A stretch of 64,000 bases of DNA from JABMPR01 sp964508765 (GTDB lineage: Bacteria; Fidelibacterota; UBA8477; JABMPR01), in NCBI GenBank assembly GCA_964508765.1, contig CAZDVD010000007.1, forward strand, positions 1 to 64,000, given 5' to 3'. The position numbers and the translations under genes are program-made. Positions 24,827-34,732 of the stretch are shown here, one piece after another (positions within the stretch are counted from its first letter, which is position 1; the number at the start of each line of letters is the position of its first letter). The notes below the pieces were generated by a model, which ran no database searches, was not told where the DNA came from, and worked only from the letters and a program-made list of their open reading frames with translations.

Positions 24827-26542
24827 CTATTTCTCGGCTGAGGCGTCATCATAAAAAGAGTACACAGCAGAGTAGTTGATTTTAACAGGATACTCTTTTG
24901 TCAGATCATTATAGACCGTCTCGTTACGCCGGGCTCTTAAGTCACTTAAGATTTCCGTTTTAACGCGTCCCTTGACCTTTTTAAAAGGCTTTGGTCCCTC
25001 AGGAATAGTCTCCTCTAGCTTGATGATGGAATAGCCGTTACCGAGCTTTATGGGTCCATTAATTTCACCAATTTCCATAGCGAAAGCAGTTTTACCCATA
25101 ACACCATAGCGACCCTCTTGGAAAGCCGGCAATAATCCACCGTCTTTTTTGGAGGTTTTTCTTTCGGTGTAGCGAGTGGCTAGCTTGTCAAGAAGCTCAC
25201 CAGCATCAATACGTTTTTTCAAAGCGACGGCAAAAAGACTGTCTTTAACAAAGATCTCGCGAACCTTCACCATCTTTTTGTCCATATATTTTTCTGTTTT
25301 GTTGTCTTCATAGAAAGCTATCAACTCATCTTCGCCGGGAGTCAGATTTGCGTTCACTTCCTTTGCTATGAATGCATCAAGAGCATAACGCTCTACCAGA
25401 GCATCAATCTTGCTGGCAAAAGCTTCGTCTTGTTCATAATTATTGCTATAGCCATAGCTGATGATCAGGTTTTGGGTAATCATTTGATCAAGGATACTCA
25501 ACATCTGGTTTTCAGAAGTGAAGCGTGGTTTCTGTCCATCGTCCACAGACTTCAATTCTTCAATCAGCCAGTCACTGCCAAGCTCTTCACCATTAAGTTT
25601 AAACAGAGGTGCTTCAAAATTCAGTTTTTTCAGAACCTCATCCATGGCGCCCTGTTTGAAACCAGATTTGTCATAAATCATAAAAAAGTTATGGACATTT
25701 TCTGTGAGAACTTCAAAGCCAGCAGCACGTTTCTGCTCTTCCAAAAATTGATTTGCTCTCTGTGCCAACTCAGCACTCTTTTCGCGACTTGCCTGTTGTT
25801 TTAGAGAATTCTTTTCAGCTTCAAAGTCACCACGTTCTATCTCACGCTTGGCTTCTAGCTTGATGATGTGAAACCCAAAATCAGTTTCCACAACATCGGA
25901 AACTTCACCAAGCTCGAGGCTAAAAGCAGTTTCCTGGAAAGGACCAACCATCTTGCCCCAGCCAAACCAGCCGAGGTCGCCACCACTAGATTTACCTGAA
26001 GGATCGTCGGTAAACTCTGTTGCCAGATCCTCAAAAGCTTCGCCCTTGGAAAGACGATTGTTTATTTGACCCACAAGAGCCAGAGCTTCTGCCTTGGTCC
26101 TTTCGGAGCGGGAACGGGAGGTGCCCTGAAACTGAAGCAATATGTGACGGGCGTTCAGTTCGGTTCCTGAGCGGTCGTAGATTTCTCTGATATAGTCGTC
26201 GCTGATAACCTTATCAAGAATGGCCTTAGTGTAAACATACTGAAGCATCTGTCTTTTTTCGGCCTTCATTTTTTTGTCAAGAATGTCTTCTGATTCACCC
26301 AGACCGCGTTCAACGGCGACGTGTGAAAAAAGGGCTTTTCTTACATACTCGTCAATCTTGGAATCGATAAAGTCGTGATCCTTGCCAGCAAACCGTGTGG
26401 CTGGATTTTTAGATGTGAATTCTTCCAGAGGAATAGATTTTCCATCGATTGTAGCCAGTGTGTCATTATCCATGTTTGAACATGCAAAGATGAGCATGAG
26501 GAGACCCAGGATAAAAAGGGTCCTTGTAAAGCGAGCATTCAT
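24827..26542 (-). CDS. two-domain parvulin isomerase lipoprotein
   Basis: A 571-residue lipoprotein (lipobox LIFACS, Cys21). A helical chaperone region is followed by a well-conserved parvulin domain (about residues 130-235: ARHILLQFQG, GGDLGWFGWGKMVGPFQETAF, ETDFGFHIIKLEAK), a long helical linker, and a second parvulin domain (about 420-515: KDGGLLPAFQEGRYGVMGKTAF, NGYSIIKLEE). It resembles PrsA/PpiD-type extracytoplasmic foldases. First gene of the three-isomerase run; it begins 42 bases after the mfd stop codon. Confidence 0.9.
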   Translation of the reverse strand: MNARFTRTLFILGLLMLIFACSNMDNDTLATIDGKSIPLEEFTSKNPATRFAGKDHDFIDSKIDEYVRKALFSHVAVERGLGESEDILDKKMKAEKRQMLQYVYTKAILDKVISDDYIREIYDRSGTELNARHILLQFQGTSRSRSERTKAEALALVGQINNRLSKGEAFEDLATEFTDDPSGKSSGGDLGWFGWGKMVGPFQETAFSLELGEVSDVVETDFGFHIIKLEAKREIERGDFEAEKNSLKQQASREKSAELAQRANQFLEEQKRAAGFEVLTENVHNFFMIYDKSGFKQGAMDEVLKKLNFEAPLFKLNGEELGSDWLIEELKSVDDGQKPRFTSENQMLSILDQMITQNLIISYGYSNNYEQDEAFASKIDALVERYALDAFIAKEVNANLTPGEDELIAFYEDNKTEKYMDKKMVKVREIFVKDSLFAVALKKRIDAGELLDKLATRYTERKTSKKDGGLLPAFQEGRYGVMGKTAFAMEIGEINGPIKLGNGYSIIKLEETIPEGPKPFKKVKGRVKTEILSDLRARRNETVYNDLTKEYPVKINYSAVYSFYDDASAEK

Positions 26543-26584
26543 TTCATTAACCTTTTAATTATATTAAAGTTATCATTTATCATT

Positions 26585-29500
26585 CTAGTCGGAAAATTTA
26601 GACGAGCGTTGAAGGCTTTCCAAGAATATTCTAAGGGAAACCAAAAGGGATTCATCACCGGTGTTGGTCATGATAAAAGTCAGCGATTTATTGTTCATTA
26701 TCTCCACCTTTTTGCTGGTCTCTCCCAGCGCTCTGGACAGAGCTTTAATGATCTCGCCCCCTTCATGTTCCACATGTTCAGGTAAAAAATCGTTTTGTGC
26801 CCGTTGCCCTTTTATAACGACAGATCGAACCCCCAGGACTTGTCCAATATTTTTTATGAGGGCAGCCTCGATGAGGTTCATGGTTTCTGGTGGGAGGAAA
26901 CCAAATCGATCTCGCAGCTCTGCACGAATTCCGTGAATATCCCGGGTGGTTTCCGCTTCTGCAATTCTACGGTAGGCCGCGATACGCTCTGCCGTGTTTT
27001 CTATATAATCTGCCGGGATTTGCATCTCAACATCGATGGTCATATCGGGTGGAGGAAAGACGACTGCCTGGTCACCCTTGATTTCTTTCAAGGTTTCCAG
27101 TGTATCTTTCAAAATACGGGTATATAGGTGATATCCAATGTTGCTGATGTGACCGCTTTGTTCGGTTCCAAAGACATTACCAGAACCCCGAATTTCCAGA
27201 TCACGCATGGCAATCTCATATCCACCGCCATAATGGGCGTGTCTTTCAAGGGCATTGAGTCGCCTGATGGCATTGACGCTGAGCTTCCTGAATCCAGGAG
27301 CTACAAAGAAAGCCCAGGCCTTGCGGTGAGACCGACCCACGCGTCCTCTCAGCTGATATAGCTGTGATAAACCCATGGCATCTGCGCGATTTACTATCAT
27401 TGTGTTCGCATTTGGTATGTCCAGCCCAGATTCCACAATGGTGGTGGAGAGCAGGACATCAAATTCTTTATGAAAAAAACCTAACATGATCCGCTCAAGC
27501 TCACGGGGGTTCATCTGACCATGCCCCAGCCCAAACTTTACCTCGGGCAGCAGTTTTTGCAGGCGGCTCAGCATAATACCGATAGACTCAACCCTGTTGT
27601 GCACGAAAAAGACCTGTCCACCGCGATCAACTTCCCGCAGAATGGCTTCACGAATACGGCTTTCGTCAAAATCCATGATCACCGTATCTATGGGTTGACG
27701 CTCTTTTGGTGGAGTTTTTAACATAGAGAGATCTCTAGCCCCCATAAGAGACATTTGTAGGGTGCGGGGAATGGGTGTGGCTGTCATAGCCAGAGAATCC
27801 ACCGACATTTTAATTTCTTTAACTCGCTCTTTGTGCTTTACGCCAAAGCGATGCTCCTCATCAACGATAAGCAACCCAAGCTTATTAAAAACAACATCTT
27901 TGGATAAAATTCTGTGGGTTCCAATAACCACATCAAGAACACCTTTTTTTAGATCGGCGAGGGTTTGTTTTATCTGTTTTTGGGTCCTGAAGCGGGACAA
28001 GACACCCACATTTACCGGGTAATCTGAAAACCGCTCAAGAAAGGTTTCGTAGTGTTGTTGAGCCAGAATGGTTGTCGGTACCAGAATGCCCACCTGTCTG
28101 GAGTCGTTAACGGCCTTAAAAACGGCCCGCATGGCCACTTCTGTCTTACCAAAGCCAACATCACCACATAGCAGGCGGTCCATTGGAAAGGCAGATTCCA
28201 TATCCTTCTTGATATCTTCAACAGCTTTTAGCTGATCGCTGGTCTCGTCATACATGAACGAGGCTTCCATGCGTTTCTGAAAGTCGTTATCCGGACCATA
28301 ACGAAAACCCTCTACAATAAAACGGTTGGCATAGAGCTCAATAAGCTCCTTGGCATAATTATCAACTGCCTTACGGGTCTTTATTCTGACCTGGTCCCAT
28401 TCTGTGGTACGCAGACGAGTAAGCTTGGGAGGTGTTTCCAGTTGCGATTCATAGCGGTGCACCCGGTGCATTTTTTCGACTGGTACATAAATTCTGTCGC
28501 CAGCCTCATACTCAAGAGCCAAAACCTCTCGAATTGTTTTCTGAAAGGGCATGAGTTCAATACCCAAATATTTTCCTACACCATAATCCAGGTGAACCAC
28601 ATAGTCACCTTCTTCAAACGCTTCAATACGGGTGGCAGGCTTTACAGGGAAGGACCGGGGAACCACACTGCGCTTGCGGGTTCTTCCAAATATTTGGTGA
28701 TCTGTGAGAACTGCCAGCTTGTTTTTATGATCAATAAAACCCGTGGACAATGACAGACGCACGCTTTCAAAATGAAGAGTCTCAAACAAGACCTGTAGTC
28801 GATCGAGCTGGATATTGCTGTCAGCACAAATGAACACACGGTAGTTCTCTTCATTGAGATGACTCAGGCGCGCACGAAAGGCATCAAGGTTGCGCTGGAA
28901 ATCAGGCTGAACTTCTATATCAAAGATGTGGTTGGATAATGGCTTGGACTGATACAGCCAGGACACTTTGCCAGAACGCTCCTTACCCAAAAGATCAGCG
29001 ATAGCTGTTGAGTCAGAGTCTTCAATGATAGACCGGTATTGAAGAAATGATACATCCATTGGTACCGAATTAATGAGGGGGTCAACAACCGTGTCTAGAA
29101 AAGGATTCTCCGGAAAAATAGTGATTTTTTCGTGTTCAGTGCCTGATCTCTGAGTAGCCGGGTCGAACTCGCGAATAGATTCCAGGGTGTTTCCAAAGAA
29201 ATCCAGTCGTAGCGGTTTGTTTTGGTCCCCGGGAAAAACATCAAAAATACCACCCCTTGAGGCATAATAGCCAGGCTCTACCACAAAGGCATCACGGGTA
29301 AAGCCATATTCAAACAATTCTTTTTCAAGATCAGTTACTGAATAGTCCTGACCCTTCTGAAGAACGATACTTTTGAGTGCATCTTCTGATATGCTCCCAG
29401 CCAGTTCGGCAGCCTGAGTTACAAAAATACCAGGATTTCCCCCAAGCAGTCCTCGTAATGCACGACCCGATTGGCCTGTGTCGATACCGTCTACGCGATC

Positions 29501-29719
29501 ACTCCCCACAAAATGCACATCCATGCCAAGATTGAGGGCCACAATATCATTGAGAACCCTTTCGGCAGAAGGCTTGTCTGGCATGACCATGACAGTGGCC
29601 CCGGGCTTTAGGTTTGCCTGAACAAGAAAGGCTAAAAGGGGTGGCTCAACCCCCGAAATAGATGAGTCAGGGAGAACGTAAGTCCTGTTTATATGGGAGG
29701 GAAGATCAGCGTGTTTCAC
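26585..29719 (-). CDS. mfd: transcription-repair coupling factor Mfd
   Basis: Mfd removes stalled RNA polymerase from DNA lesions and recruits UvrA. From the GTG at 29719 the protein has 1044 residues, slightly short of the usual 1100-1170. Regions in order: UvrB-like N-terminal domains, RNA-polymerase interaction domain (EEGDYVVHLDYGVGKYLG), RecG-like motor with Walker A (GDVGFGKTEVAMR) and DEEH box, helicase motif VI (QLRGRVGRSHRKAW), and TRCF domain. The open frame extends further upstream to 29968, but that part overlaps mnmG and is not Mfd-like. The GTG start overlaps the mnmG stop by 14 bases, inside a parS-like site. Confidence 0.93.
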   Translation of the reverse strand: MKHADLPSHINRTYVLPDSSISGVEPPLLAFLVQANLKPGATVMVMPDKPSAERVLNDIVALNLGMDVHFVGSDRVDGIDTGQSGRALRGLLGGNPGIFVTQAAELAGSISEDALKSIVLQKGQDYSVTDLEKELFEYGFTRDAFVVEPGYYASRGGIFDVFPGDQNKPLRLDFFGNTLESIREFDPATQRSGTEHEKITIFPENPFLDTVVDPLINSVPMDVSFLQYRSIIEDSDSTAIADLLGKERSGKVSWLYQSKPLSNHIFDIEVQPDFQRNLDAFRARLSHLNEENYRVFICADSNIQLDRLQVLFETLHFESVRLSLSTGFIDHKNKLAVLTDHQIFGRTRKRSVVPRSFPVKPATRIEAFEEGDYVVHLDYGVGKYLGIELMPFQKTIREVLALEYEAGDRIYVPVEKMHRVHRYESQLETPPKLTRLRTTEWDQVRIKTRKAVDNYAKELIELYANRFIVEGFRYGPDNDFQKRMEASFMYDETSDQLKAVEDIKKDMESAFPMDRLLCGDVGFGKTEVAMRAVFKAVNDSRQVGILVPTTILAQQHYETFLERFSDYPVNVGVLSRFRTQKQIKQTLADLKKGVLDVVIGTHRILSKDVVFNKLGLLIVDEEHRFGVKHKERVKEIKMSVDSLAMTATPIPRTLQMSLMGARDLSMLKTPPKERQPIDTVIMDFDESRIREAILREVDRGGQVFFVHNRVESIGIMLSRLQKLLPEVKFGLGHGQMNPRELERIMLGFFHKEFDVLLSTTIVESGLDIPNANTMIVNRADAMGLSQLYQLRGRVGRSHRKAWAFFVAPGFRKLSVNAIRRLNALERHAHYGGGYEIAMRDLEIRGSGNVFGTEQSGHISNIGYHLYTRILKDTLETLKEIKGDQAVVFPPPDMTIDVEMQIPADYIENTAERIAAYRRIAEAETTRDIHGIRAELRDRFGFLPPETMNLIEAALIKNIGQVLGVRSVVIKGQRAQNDFLPEHVEHEGGEIIKALSRALGETSKKVEIMNNKSLTFIMTNTGDESLLVSLRIFLESLQRSSKFSD

Positions 29720-31589
29720 GTGAAACAAATTTTTTGATAAGAATGATGAGCAAAGATACATCGGCAGGGGAGACGCCACTGATTCTTGAGGCCTGGCCAA
29801 TGGTTTCTGGCCGGATCTTGTCCAGCTTCTGGCGGGCTTCAAAGGAAACGGCCTGCATGGAAAGATAGTCAATCGAATCCGGTATAGGCATTTGTTGGTG
29901 TTTTGACAGCCGCTCAACCTGTTGGCGTTCCCGCTCAATATACCCACTATATTTTGTGTTGGTTGCAATGAGGGTGAGCAGAGCGGAAGGCAGGGCCTTT
30001 ACCCAGTCTGGAAGCAGGGTTCGAATATCTTCAACCGAAACACCAGGACGTTTTAAAATGTTGGAGAGTGACTGACTTTCTTTCACCGTGGTTTGTGTTT
30101 CCACAAGGTCGTTGATTATGTCTGACTTGATATAAGTTGTTTCAAAAAAGGCTTCCGTCTTTTGAGCAAGGGCCTTTTGATTTTCAACATCTTTATGGAA
30201 GGATTCTTTTGTAAGCCCTAGGTGATATCCTTTTTCAGCGAGACGGAAATGGGCATTATCATAACGCAGAAGTAATCGATGTTCAGCTCTTGAGGTGAAC
30301 ATCCGGTAAGGCTCATCAGTATCCTTGGTAATAAGGTCGTCAATCAAGACGCCGATATAGGCTTCGGATCTTTTAAGTACAAAAGGCTCGGCCTTATCAA
30401 TACCCAGACAAGCATTGATACCTGCCATTAATCCCTGGGCAGCCGCTTCCTCATAACCTGAGGTGCCGTTAATCTGACCAGCAAAGAACAACCCTTTAAC
30501 ACGTTTGGTTTCCATGGTGGCTTTGAGTTGTGAGGGTGGAAAAAAGTCATACTCAATAGCATAGCCAGGCTTAATAAACTCTACGTTTTCCAGGCCTGGT
30601 ACAGTACGCAGACTGTTTAATTGGATTTCTTCAGGAAGTGACGAGGAGAAGCCGTTAACATAAATCTGGTCAGCATTGCTCCATTCCGGCTCAAGAAAGA
30701 GTTGGTGAGAGGGTTTGTCTGAAAAACGCACCACCTTGTCTTCAATGGAGGGACAATAACGTGGTCCAACCCCTTGAATAACACCCGTAAAAAGTGGCGA
30801 GAACTTAATACCGCCATTAATGATGCGATGGGTCTCAGCGTTTGTGTTGGTGATATAGCAATATTCGTTAGGCGGATCAAAGTCTTGGGTGAAAAAAGAA
30901 AAAGGCTCGGGATTGATATCTCCAGCCTGAATGGTTGTTTTGGAAAAATCAATACTGTCGCGCTTGACGCGTGGTGGCGTGCCAGTTTTGAGTCGACCCG
31001 TCTCAAAACCAAGCTCTACCAGAGATTCGGTGATACCCACGCTGGCAGACTCGCCAATACGACCAGCTGAAAAACTTTTACTACCGATATGTATAAGCCC
31101 ATTCAGGAAAGTGCCATTGGTTAAAATGAGGGCCTGGCAATTAAACGTGGAACCGCCTCGGGTTTTGACGCTAGTGATCTCTTTACCAGACTTATTGGCA
31201 ACGATTGCCGTTGCCTCATCCTCAAAAATATCCAGACCTGGTTGGTTTGTGCAGACAGCTACCATGTAAGAACTGTAGGCATTTTTATCGATTTGGGCTC
31301 GCGGCGACCAAACGGCCCGACCCTTGGATCTGTTGAGCATTTTAAACTGAATGCCAGTGTGGTCTGTGGCTTTAGCCATTTCACCGCCCAGGGCATCGAT
31401 TTCACGAACGAGGTGACCTTTGGCAAGACCGCCTATTGCGGGATTACACGAGGCTCGAGCCAAGGCTGCTGTTTTCATAGTAATAAGAAGAGTGGCTTTT
31501 CCCAGCCGGCTGGCTGCGAGAGCGGCCTCTATACCGGCATGGCCACCACCGACGACGATGATATCATATGATTCACGTGAAACAATCAA
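29706..31589 (-). CDS. mnmG: tRNA uridine-5-carboxymethylaminomethyl modification enzyme MnmG
   Basis: Works with MnmE to place a (carboxymethyl)aminomethyl group on the wobble uridine of certain tRNAs, using FAD and folate. The 627-residue protein has the FAD dinucleotide fold VVGGGHAGIEAALAASR (about residues 11-27), the GGLAKGHLVREIDALGGEM segment, the GTFLNGLIHIG block, and the helical C-terminal domain. The first and last codons encode VSRES and VSRET, each overlying a ParB-site-like palindrome. It lies between mnmE and mfd on the same strand; mnmE ends 2 bases before its start. Confidence 0.96.
   Translation of the reverse strand: MIVSRESYDIIVVGGGHAGIEAALAASRLGKATLLITMKTAALARASCNPAIGGLAKGHLVREIDALGGEMAKATDHTGIQFKMLNRSKGRAVWSPRAQIDKNAYSSYMVAVCTNQPGLDIFEDEATAIVANKSGKEITSVKTRGGSTFNCQALILTNGTFLNGLIHIGSKSFSAGRIGESASVGITESLVELGFETGRLKTGTPPRVKRDSIDFSKTTIQAGDINPEPFSFFTQDFDPPNEYCYITNTNAETHRIINGGIKFSPLFTGVIQGVGPRYCPSIEDKVVRFSDKPSHQLFLEPEWSNADQIYVNGFSSSLPEEIQLNSLRTVPGLENVEFIKPGYAIEYDFFPPSQLKATMETKRVKGLFFAGQINGTSGYEEAAAQGLMAGINACLGIDKAEPFVLKRSEAYIGVLIDDLITKDTDEPYRMFTSRAEHRLLLRYDNAHFRLAEKGYHLGLTKESFHKDVENQKALAQKTEAFFETTYIKSDIINDLVETQTTVKESQSLSNILKRPGVSVEDIRTLLPDWVKALPSALLTLIATNTKYSGYIERERQQVERLSKHQQMPIPDSIDYLSMQAVSFEARQKLDKIRPETIGQASRISGVSPADVSLLIILIKKFVSRETR
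29712..29727. promoter_or_regulatory. parS: parS site (ParB-binding), exact match
   Basis: TGTTTCACGTGAAACA, a perfect palindrome and an exact match to the consensus parS of chromosomal ParABS systems. It spans the last codons of mnmG and the GTG start of mfd, about 6 kb from dnaA, the expected location near the origin. It would nucleate ParB for chromosome segregation. Confidence 0.85.
31569..31584. promoter_or_regulatory. parS: second parS-like site, one mismatch
   Basis: TGATTCACGTGAAACA, 15 of 16 bases of the parS consensus, spanning codons 2-7 of mnmG. The core TTCACGTGAAA is intact. Together with the site at 29712 it brackets mnmG, 1.86 kb apart. Confidence 0.72.
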
Positions 31590-31591
31590 AA

Positions 31592-32932
31592 CTATTTACC
31601 CACGCAAAAACCACTAAAAATTTGATTGAGTATATCGTCAGGCGTGGTTTGGCCTGTTATCTCACCTAGAATATCAAGGGCCAGCCGCAAGTCGGAAGCG
31701 ACATACTCTGGTCCAAGCTCGTTTTGTATTGAAGCGATGCTGATTGAAATCTGATCTTTAAATCGAATAAAAACATCTCTGTGGCGCTCACTATTCAACA
31801 CCACGCCACCTACACCATCATTAACCATGTTGATAACTTGTTTATAAATAAGCTCTTTGAGTGTTTCCAGGCCCTTCCCTGTGGTGCAGGACAGGCTGAC
31901 ATCCATATTATTTGGAGCCTCAGAAACAAGATCAACCTTATTATAAACAGTTATTTGAGGAGTGTGAATGAGATCGTCTGGAAGCGATGTTTCTGTATCG
32001 GGGGCATAAACAAGAATAACCAGGTCGGCGCTGTCGATTTCACCGAGACTGCGATCAACTCCAGATAGCTCTGCCTCGCTTTTGGTTTCGCGTAAGCCGG
32101 CCGTATCAACCAAAACCACTGAATGGCCTGCAATAACGATGGTTTTCTCTATAGTGTCTCGGGTAGTACCCGCTTGAGCGGTAACAATGGCTCTGTCTTC
32201 ACCCAAAAGGAGGTTGAACAGAGATGATTTGCCACTATTGGGGGCGCCAACCAAAGGGACTCGAATACCCTCTTCCAGCCTGCGTCCATAGAAAAAGGTA
32301 TCTAGAAGGGCTTCTGTCGTCGCTTGAATTTTTGAAAGAGGCTCTAAGAGGGTCTGGGGTGGGGAGAAGTCAATCTCCTGGTCCGAAAAATCCAGCTCCG
32401 CCTCAAGGATGGTAAGGCTGTGTATCAATTTGTCTGAGATAGATTCCACGAGAAGCCTGAGGTTTCCCAGAAGCTGGTTCCTCGCATTTTTATGGGCCGC
32501 AGCATCCTTTGCGTGAATGAGGTCAGCCACAGCTTCTGCCCGAGAAAGATCAATTCGACCGCTTAAAAAGGAGCGAAAGGTGAACTCTCCTGCACTTGCT
32601 GATCGCAATCCGGGTGCACGAAGAAGCACCTCAAGAAGTTTCTGTTGCAAGTATGCACCACCATGAATGGAAACCTCTACCAGATCTTCACCGGTAACAG
32701 AGTGCGGTCCCTTGAAATATGTCACCACACAATCATCAAATTCACCCTCGCTGAGGGAGGGATGGTTCAATTTTCCAAAGGTGGCATATCGGGGTTTTAA
32801 TATTTGTGTGCTAGTGAAATACTGATTGATGGTTGCCAGGGCGAGAGGGCCAGAAATTCGAACAACCGCCAGGCCACCTATGCCAGGTGGCGTGGAGATT
32901 GCGACAATGGTATCCTCAACAAAAGGGAGCAC
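31592..32932 (-). CDS. mnmE: tRNA modification GTPase MnmE
   Basis: GTPase partner of MnmG in wobble-uridine modification. The 446-residue protein has the N-terminal folate-binding domain (EDTIVAISTPPGIGGLAVVR at the start), a helical domain, an inserted G domain with P-loop GAPNSGKS (229-236), TTRDT (256-260), DTAG (276-279) and NKVD (331-334), and the C-terminal catalytic cysteine in FCVGK (final five residues). All key residues are present. It lies between yidC (15-base gap) and mnmG. Confidence 0.96.
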   Translation of the reverse strand: MLPFVEDTIVAISTPPGIGGLAVVRISGPLALATINQYFTSTQILKPRYATFGKLNHPSLSEGEFDDCVVTYFKGPHSVTGEDLVEVSIHGGAYLQQKLLEVLLRAPGLRSASAGEFTFRSFLSGRIDLSRAEAVADLIHAKDAAAHKNARNQLLGNLRLLVESISDKLIHSLTILEAELDFSDQEIDFSPPQTLLEPLSKIQATTEALLDTFFYGRRLEEGIRVPLVGAPNSGKSSLFNLLLGEDRAIVTAQAGTTRDTIEKTIVIAGHSVVLVDTAGLRETKSEAELSGVDRSLGEIDSADLVILVYAPDTETSLPDDLIHTPQITVYNKVDLVSEAPNNMDVSLSCTTGKGLETLKELIYKQVINMVNDGVGGVVLNSERHRDVFIRFKDQISISIASIQNELGPEYVASDLRLALDILGEITGQTTPDDILNQIFSGFCVGK

Positions 32933-32947
32933 AAAAAGTCCTTCCCC

Positions 32948-34717
32948 TTACTTCTTACGCTTCTTTTTGGGACGCGCTACAGGAGCTGGAGCTGTGACAC
33001 TGGCAGGTAATTTCTGCACGGGAGTAAAGAACTTCTGTTGAACGATAGACATAACGTTAAACAGAGTATAATACAGATTCAATCCTGATGGGAATGTGTA
33101 GAACATAAAGAAGAAGACTGCCGTCATAATGTAAGGCATGTTCTTCATCTGTGGATTTGCATTGGCAGTTGGCGTCATCAATTTCTGCTGCAACATCATT
33201 GTGGCTGACATGATGATAGGTAACAGATTAATATCTATTCCAGCAATATTGCCAACAGTGTCAGGTAAAGAGAGATCGGAGATCCAAAACTCCAACCCCT
33301 TAAAAGCAGCGCCCCTCAGCTCAATGGTCGTTCTGAATAAATTAAACATGGCAATCAGAATGGGCATCTGTATAACGAGGGGCAAACAACCACCAAGGGG
33401 ATTGACACCAAGCTCCTTATATAACTTCATGGTTTCTTCATTCAGGCGCTTAGGATCATCTTTGTACTTTTCCTTAAGAGCAGTGATTTGAGGTTGAGCC
33501 TGCTGCATGCTTTGAGTGGAAGAAAACTGTTTTTTGGTAAGAGGAGCCAATAAAAGCTTAACCAGAATAGAAAAGATAATGAGAACGATACCATAATTGG
33601 GAATGATGCTATAGAGGGACTTAAAAACCCACAAGGCACCCTTGCCTATAATGCCAAACCAGCCCCAATTCATCATTTCTTCAAAATTCAGATGGTAGCC
33701 CTTTAGAATGTCATAATCCAGAGGACCAACATAAATACGATAGTTTGATTGACTGATGTCACTCCGACGATCAAAGGCGTCACGGACATCAAAATCAAAT
33801 ATTTTCTCTGAATTATCATCACCGCCAGGCGTTTGATACCGTAACATTTTGAATTCAGAGACAGGTTTTTCAGGAATAAGAATGGCTGTGAAATACTTGG
33901 AGCGAGCGCCAACCCAGGTGGTGAGAGCTGTTTGTACTTCAGTCTCGCGATCTTCATCTGCAGAATAATCAGAAGGACTGCTATCATCACCAAGCAAGGC
34001 ATACATTTCAGAATAGTATAGATCATCCTTGCGATTCTTTTCTGTTGGGGCAACGCCACCAGACCAGCTTGTGGCAAAATAACGGCCAGCATTGACCTGA
34101 TCAAAATTGATTAGTTCCTGAGAAAGATCAAAGTGAAAACTGTCGGGATAAAAAGTGAAGGTTTTTACAACTCGGGCACCACCGCTAAGGGGTAACTCAA
34201 AGGAAAAGGATGCGGGTTTCCCGAAAACAGGAAAATCAAAATCATAACCTTCGCCCAGAGAACAAACCGACAACAGGTCCTGAGTGTCAAAATCTTCGAC
34301 ATCATAACCAATAAACTGATTGGCCAAAACCCCTTCTGCCACATCAGAGATGAGCTGGACTCGTGAGCCGTCTTTTTTCAAATATCCGTTGAGGTAAACC
34401 TTTTCGAGGGTACCGCCACCGCGATTTGAAAAATGCATCTCATAGAGTGGCGTGCTAACAACAATACGGGTTTCGGTTAGACTTCCCGTTTCCGGTGTAT
34501 CCACCAGAACTGGATCTGGTGTAGGGGTCAACGGCTTGCTGACAGCCAAGATCTGTTCAGTCGTATCCGATTCTGTTGAAAACGATGATTCAATGTGAGG
34601 TTTCTGGGGCGCTGTACTACCAGGAGAAACCTGTTCTTGATACCAATCAGAGAAAAAAACCATGAGGATAAGACCCATAAGAGCAATGGCAACGAGCGTT
34701 CTGTTTTGTTCGGACAT
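32948..34717 (-). CDS. yidC: membrane protein insertase YidC
   Basis: Inserts and folds inner-membrane proteins, alone or with SecYEG. The 589-residue protein starts with a membrane anchor (about residues 7-24), a linker, a large periplasmic beta domain (about 80-350, as in Gram-negative YidC), and the conserved five-helix insertase core from about residue 370, including LVKLLLAPLTKKQFSST and LGGCLPLVIQMPILIAMFNL, and a lysine-rich C-terminus (KKKRKK) for ribosome contact. The Gram-negative-type periplasmic domain supports a two-membrane cell. It lies between yidD and mnmE. Confidence 0.95.
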   Translation of the reverse strand: MSEQNRTLVAIALMGLILMVFFSDWYQEQVSPGSTAPQKPHIESSFSTESDTTEQILAVSKPLTPTPDPVLVDTPETGSLTETRIVVSTPLYEMHFSNRGGGTLEKVYLNGYLKKDGSRVQLISDVAEGVLANQFIGYDVEDFDTQDLLSVCSLGEGYDFDFPVFGKPASFSFELPLSGGARVVKTFTFYPDSFHFDLSQELINFDQVNAGRYFATSWSGGVAPTEKNRKDDLYYSEMYALLGDDSSPSDYSADEDRETEVQTALTTWVGARSKYFTAILIPEKPVSEFKMLRYQTPGGDDNSEKIFDFDVRDAFDRRSDISQSNYRIYVGPLDYDILKGYHLNFEEMMNWGWFGIIGKGALWVFKSLYSIIPNYGIVLIIFSILVKLLLAPLTKKQFSSTQSMQQAQPQITALKEKYKDDPKRLNEETMKLYKELGVNPLGGCLPLVIQMPILIAMFNLFRTTIELRGAAFKGLEFWISDLSLPDTVGNIAGIDINLLPIIMSATMMLQQKLMTPTANANPQMKNMPYIMTAVFFFMFYTFPSGLNLYYTLFNVMSIVQQKFFTPVQKLPASVTAPAPVARPKKKRKK

Positions 34718-34732
34718 ATTAATTAAGAATCC

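Noticed and set aside
29720..29968. 83-codon N-terminal extension of mfd
   Set aside because: It lies antisense-free but wholly inside mnmG in another frame, with no similarity to Mfd; the GTG at 29719 fits the family start.
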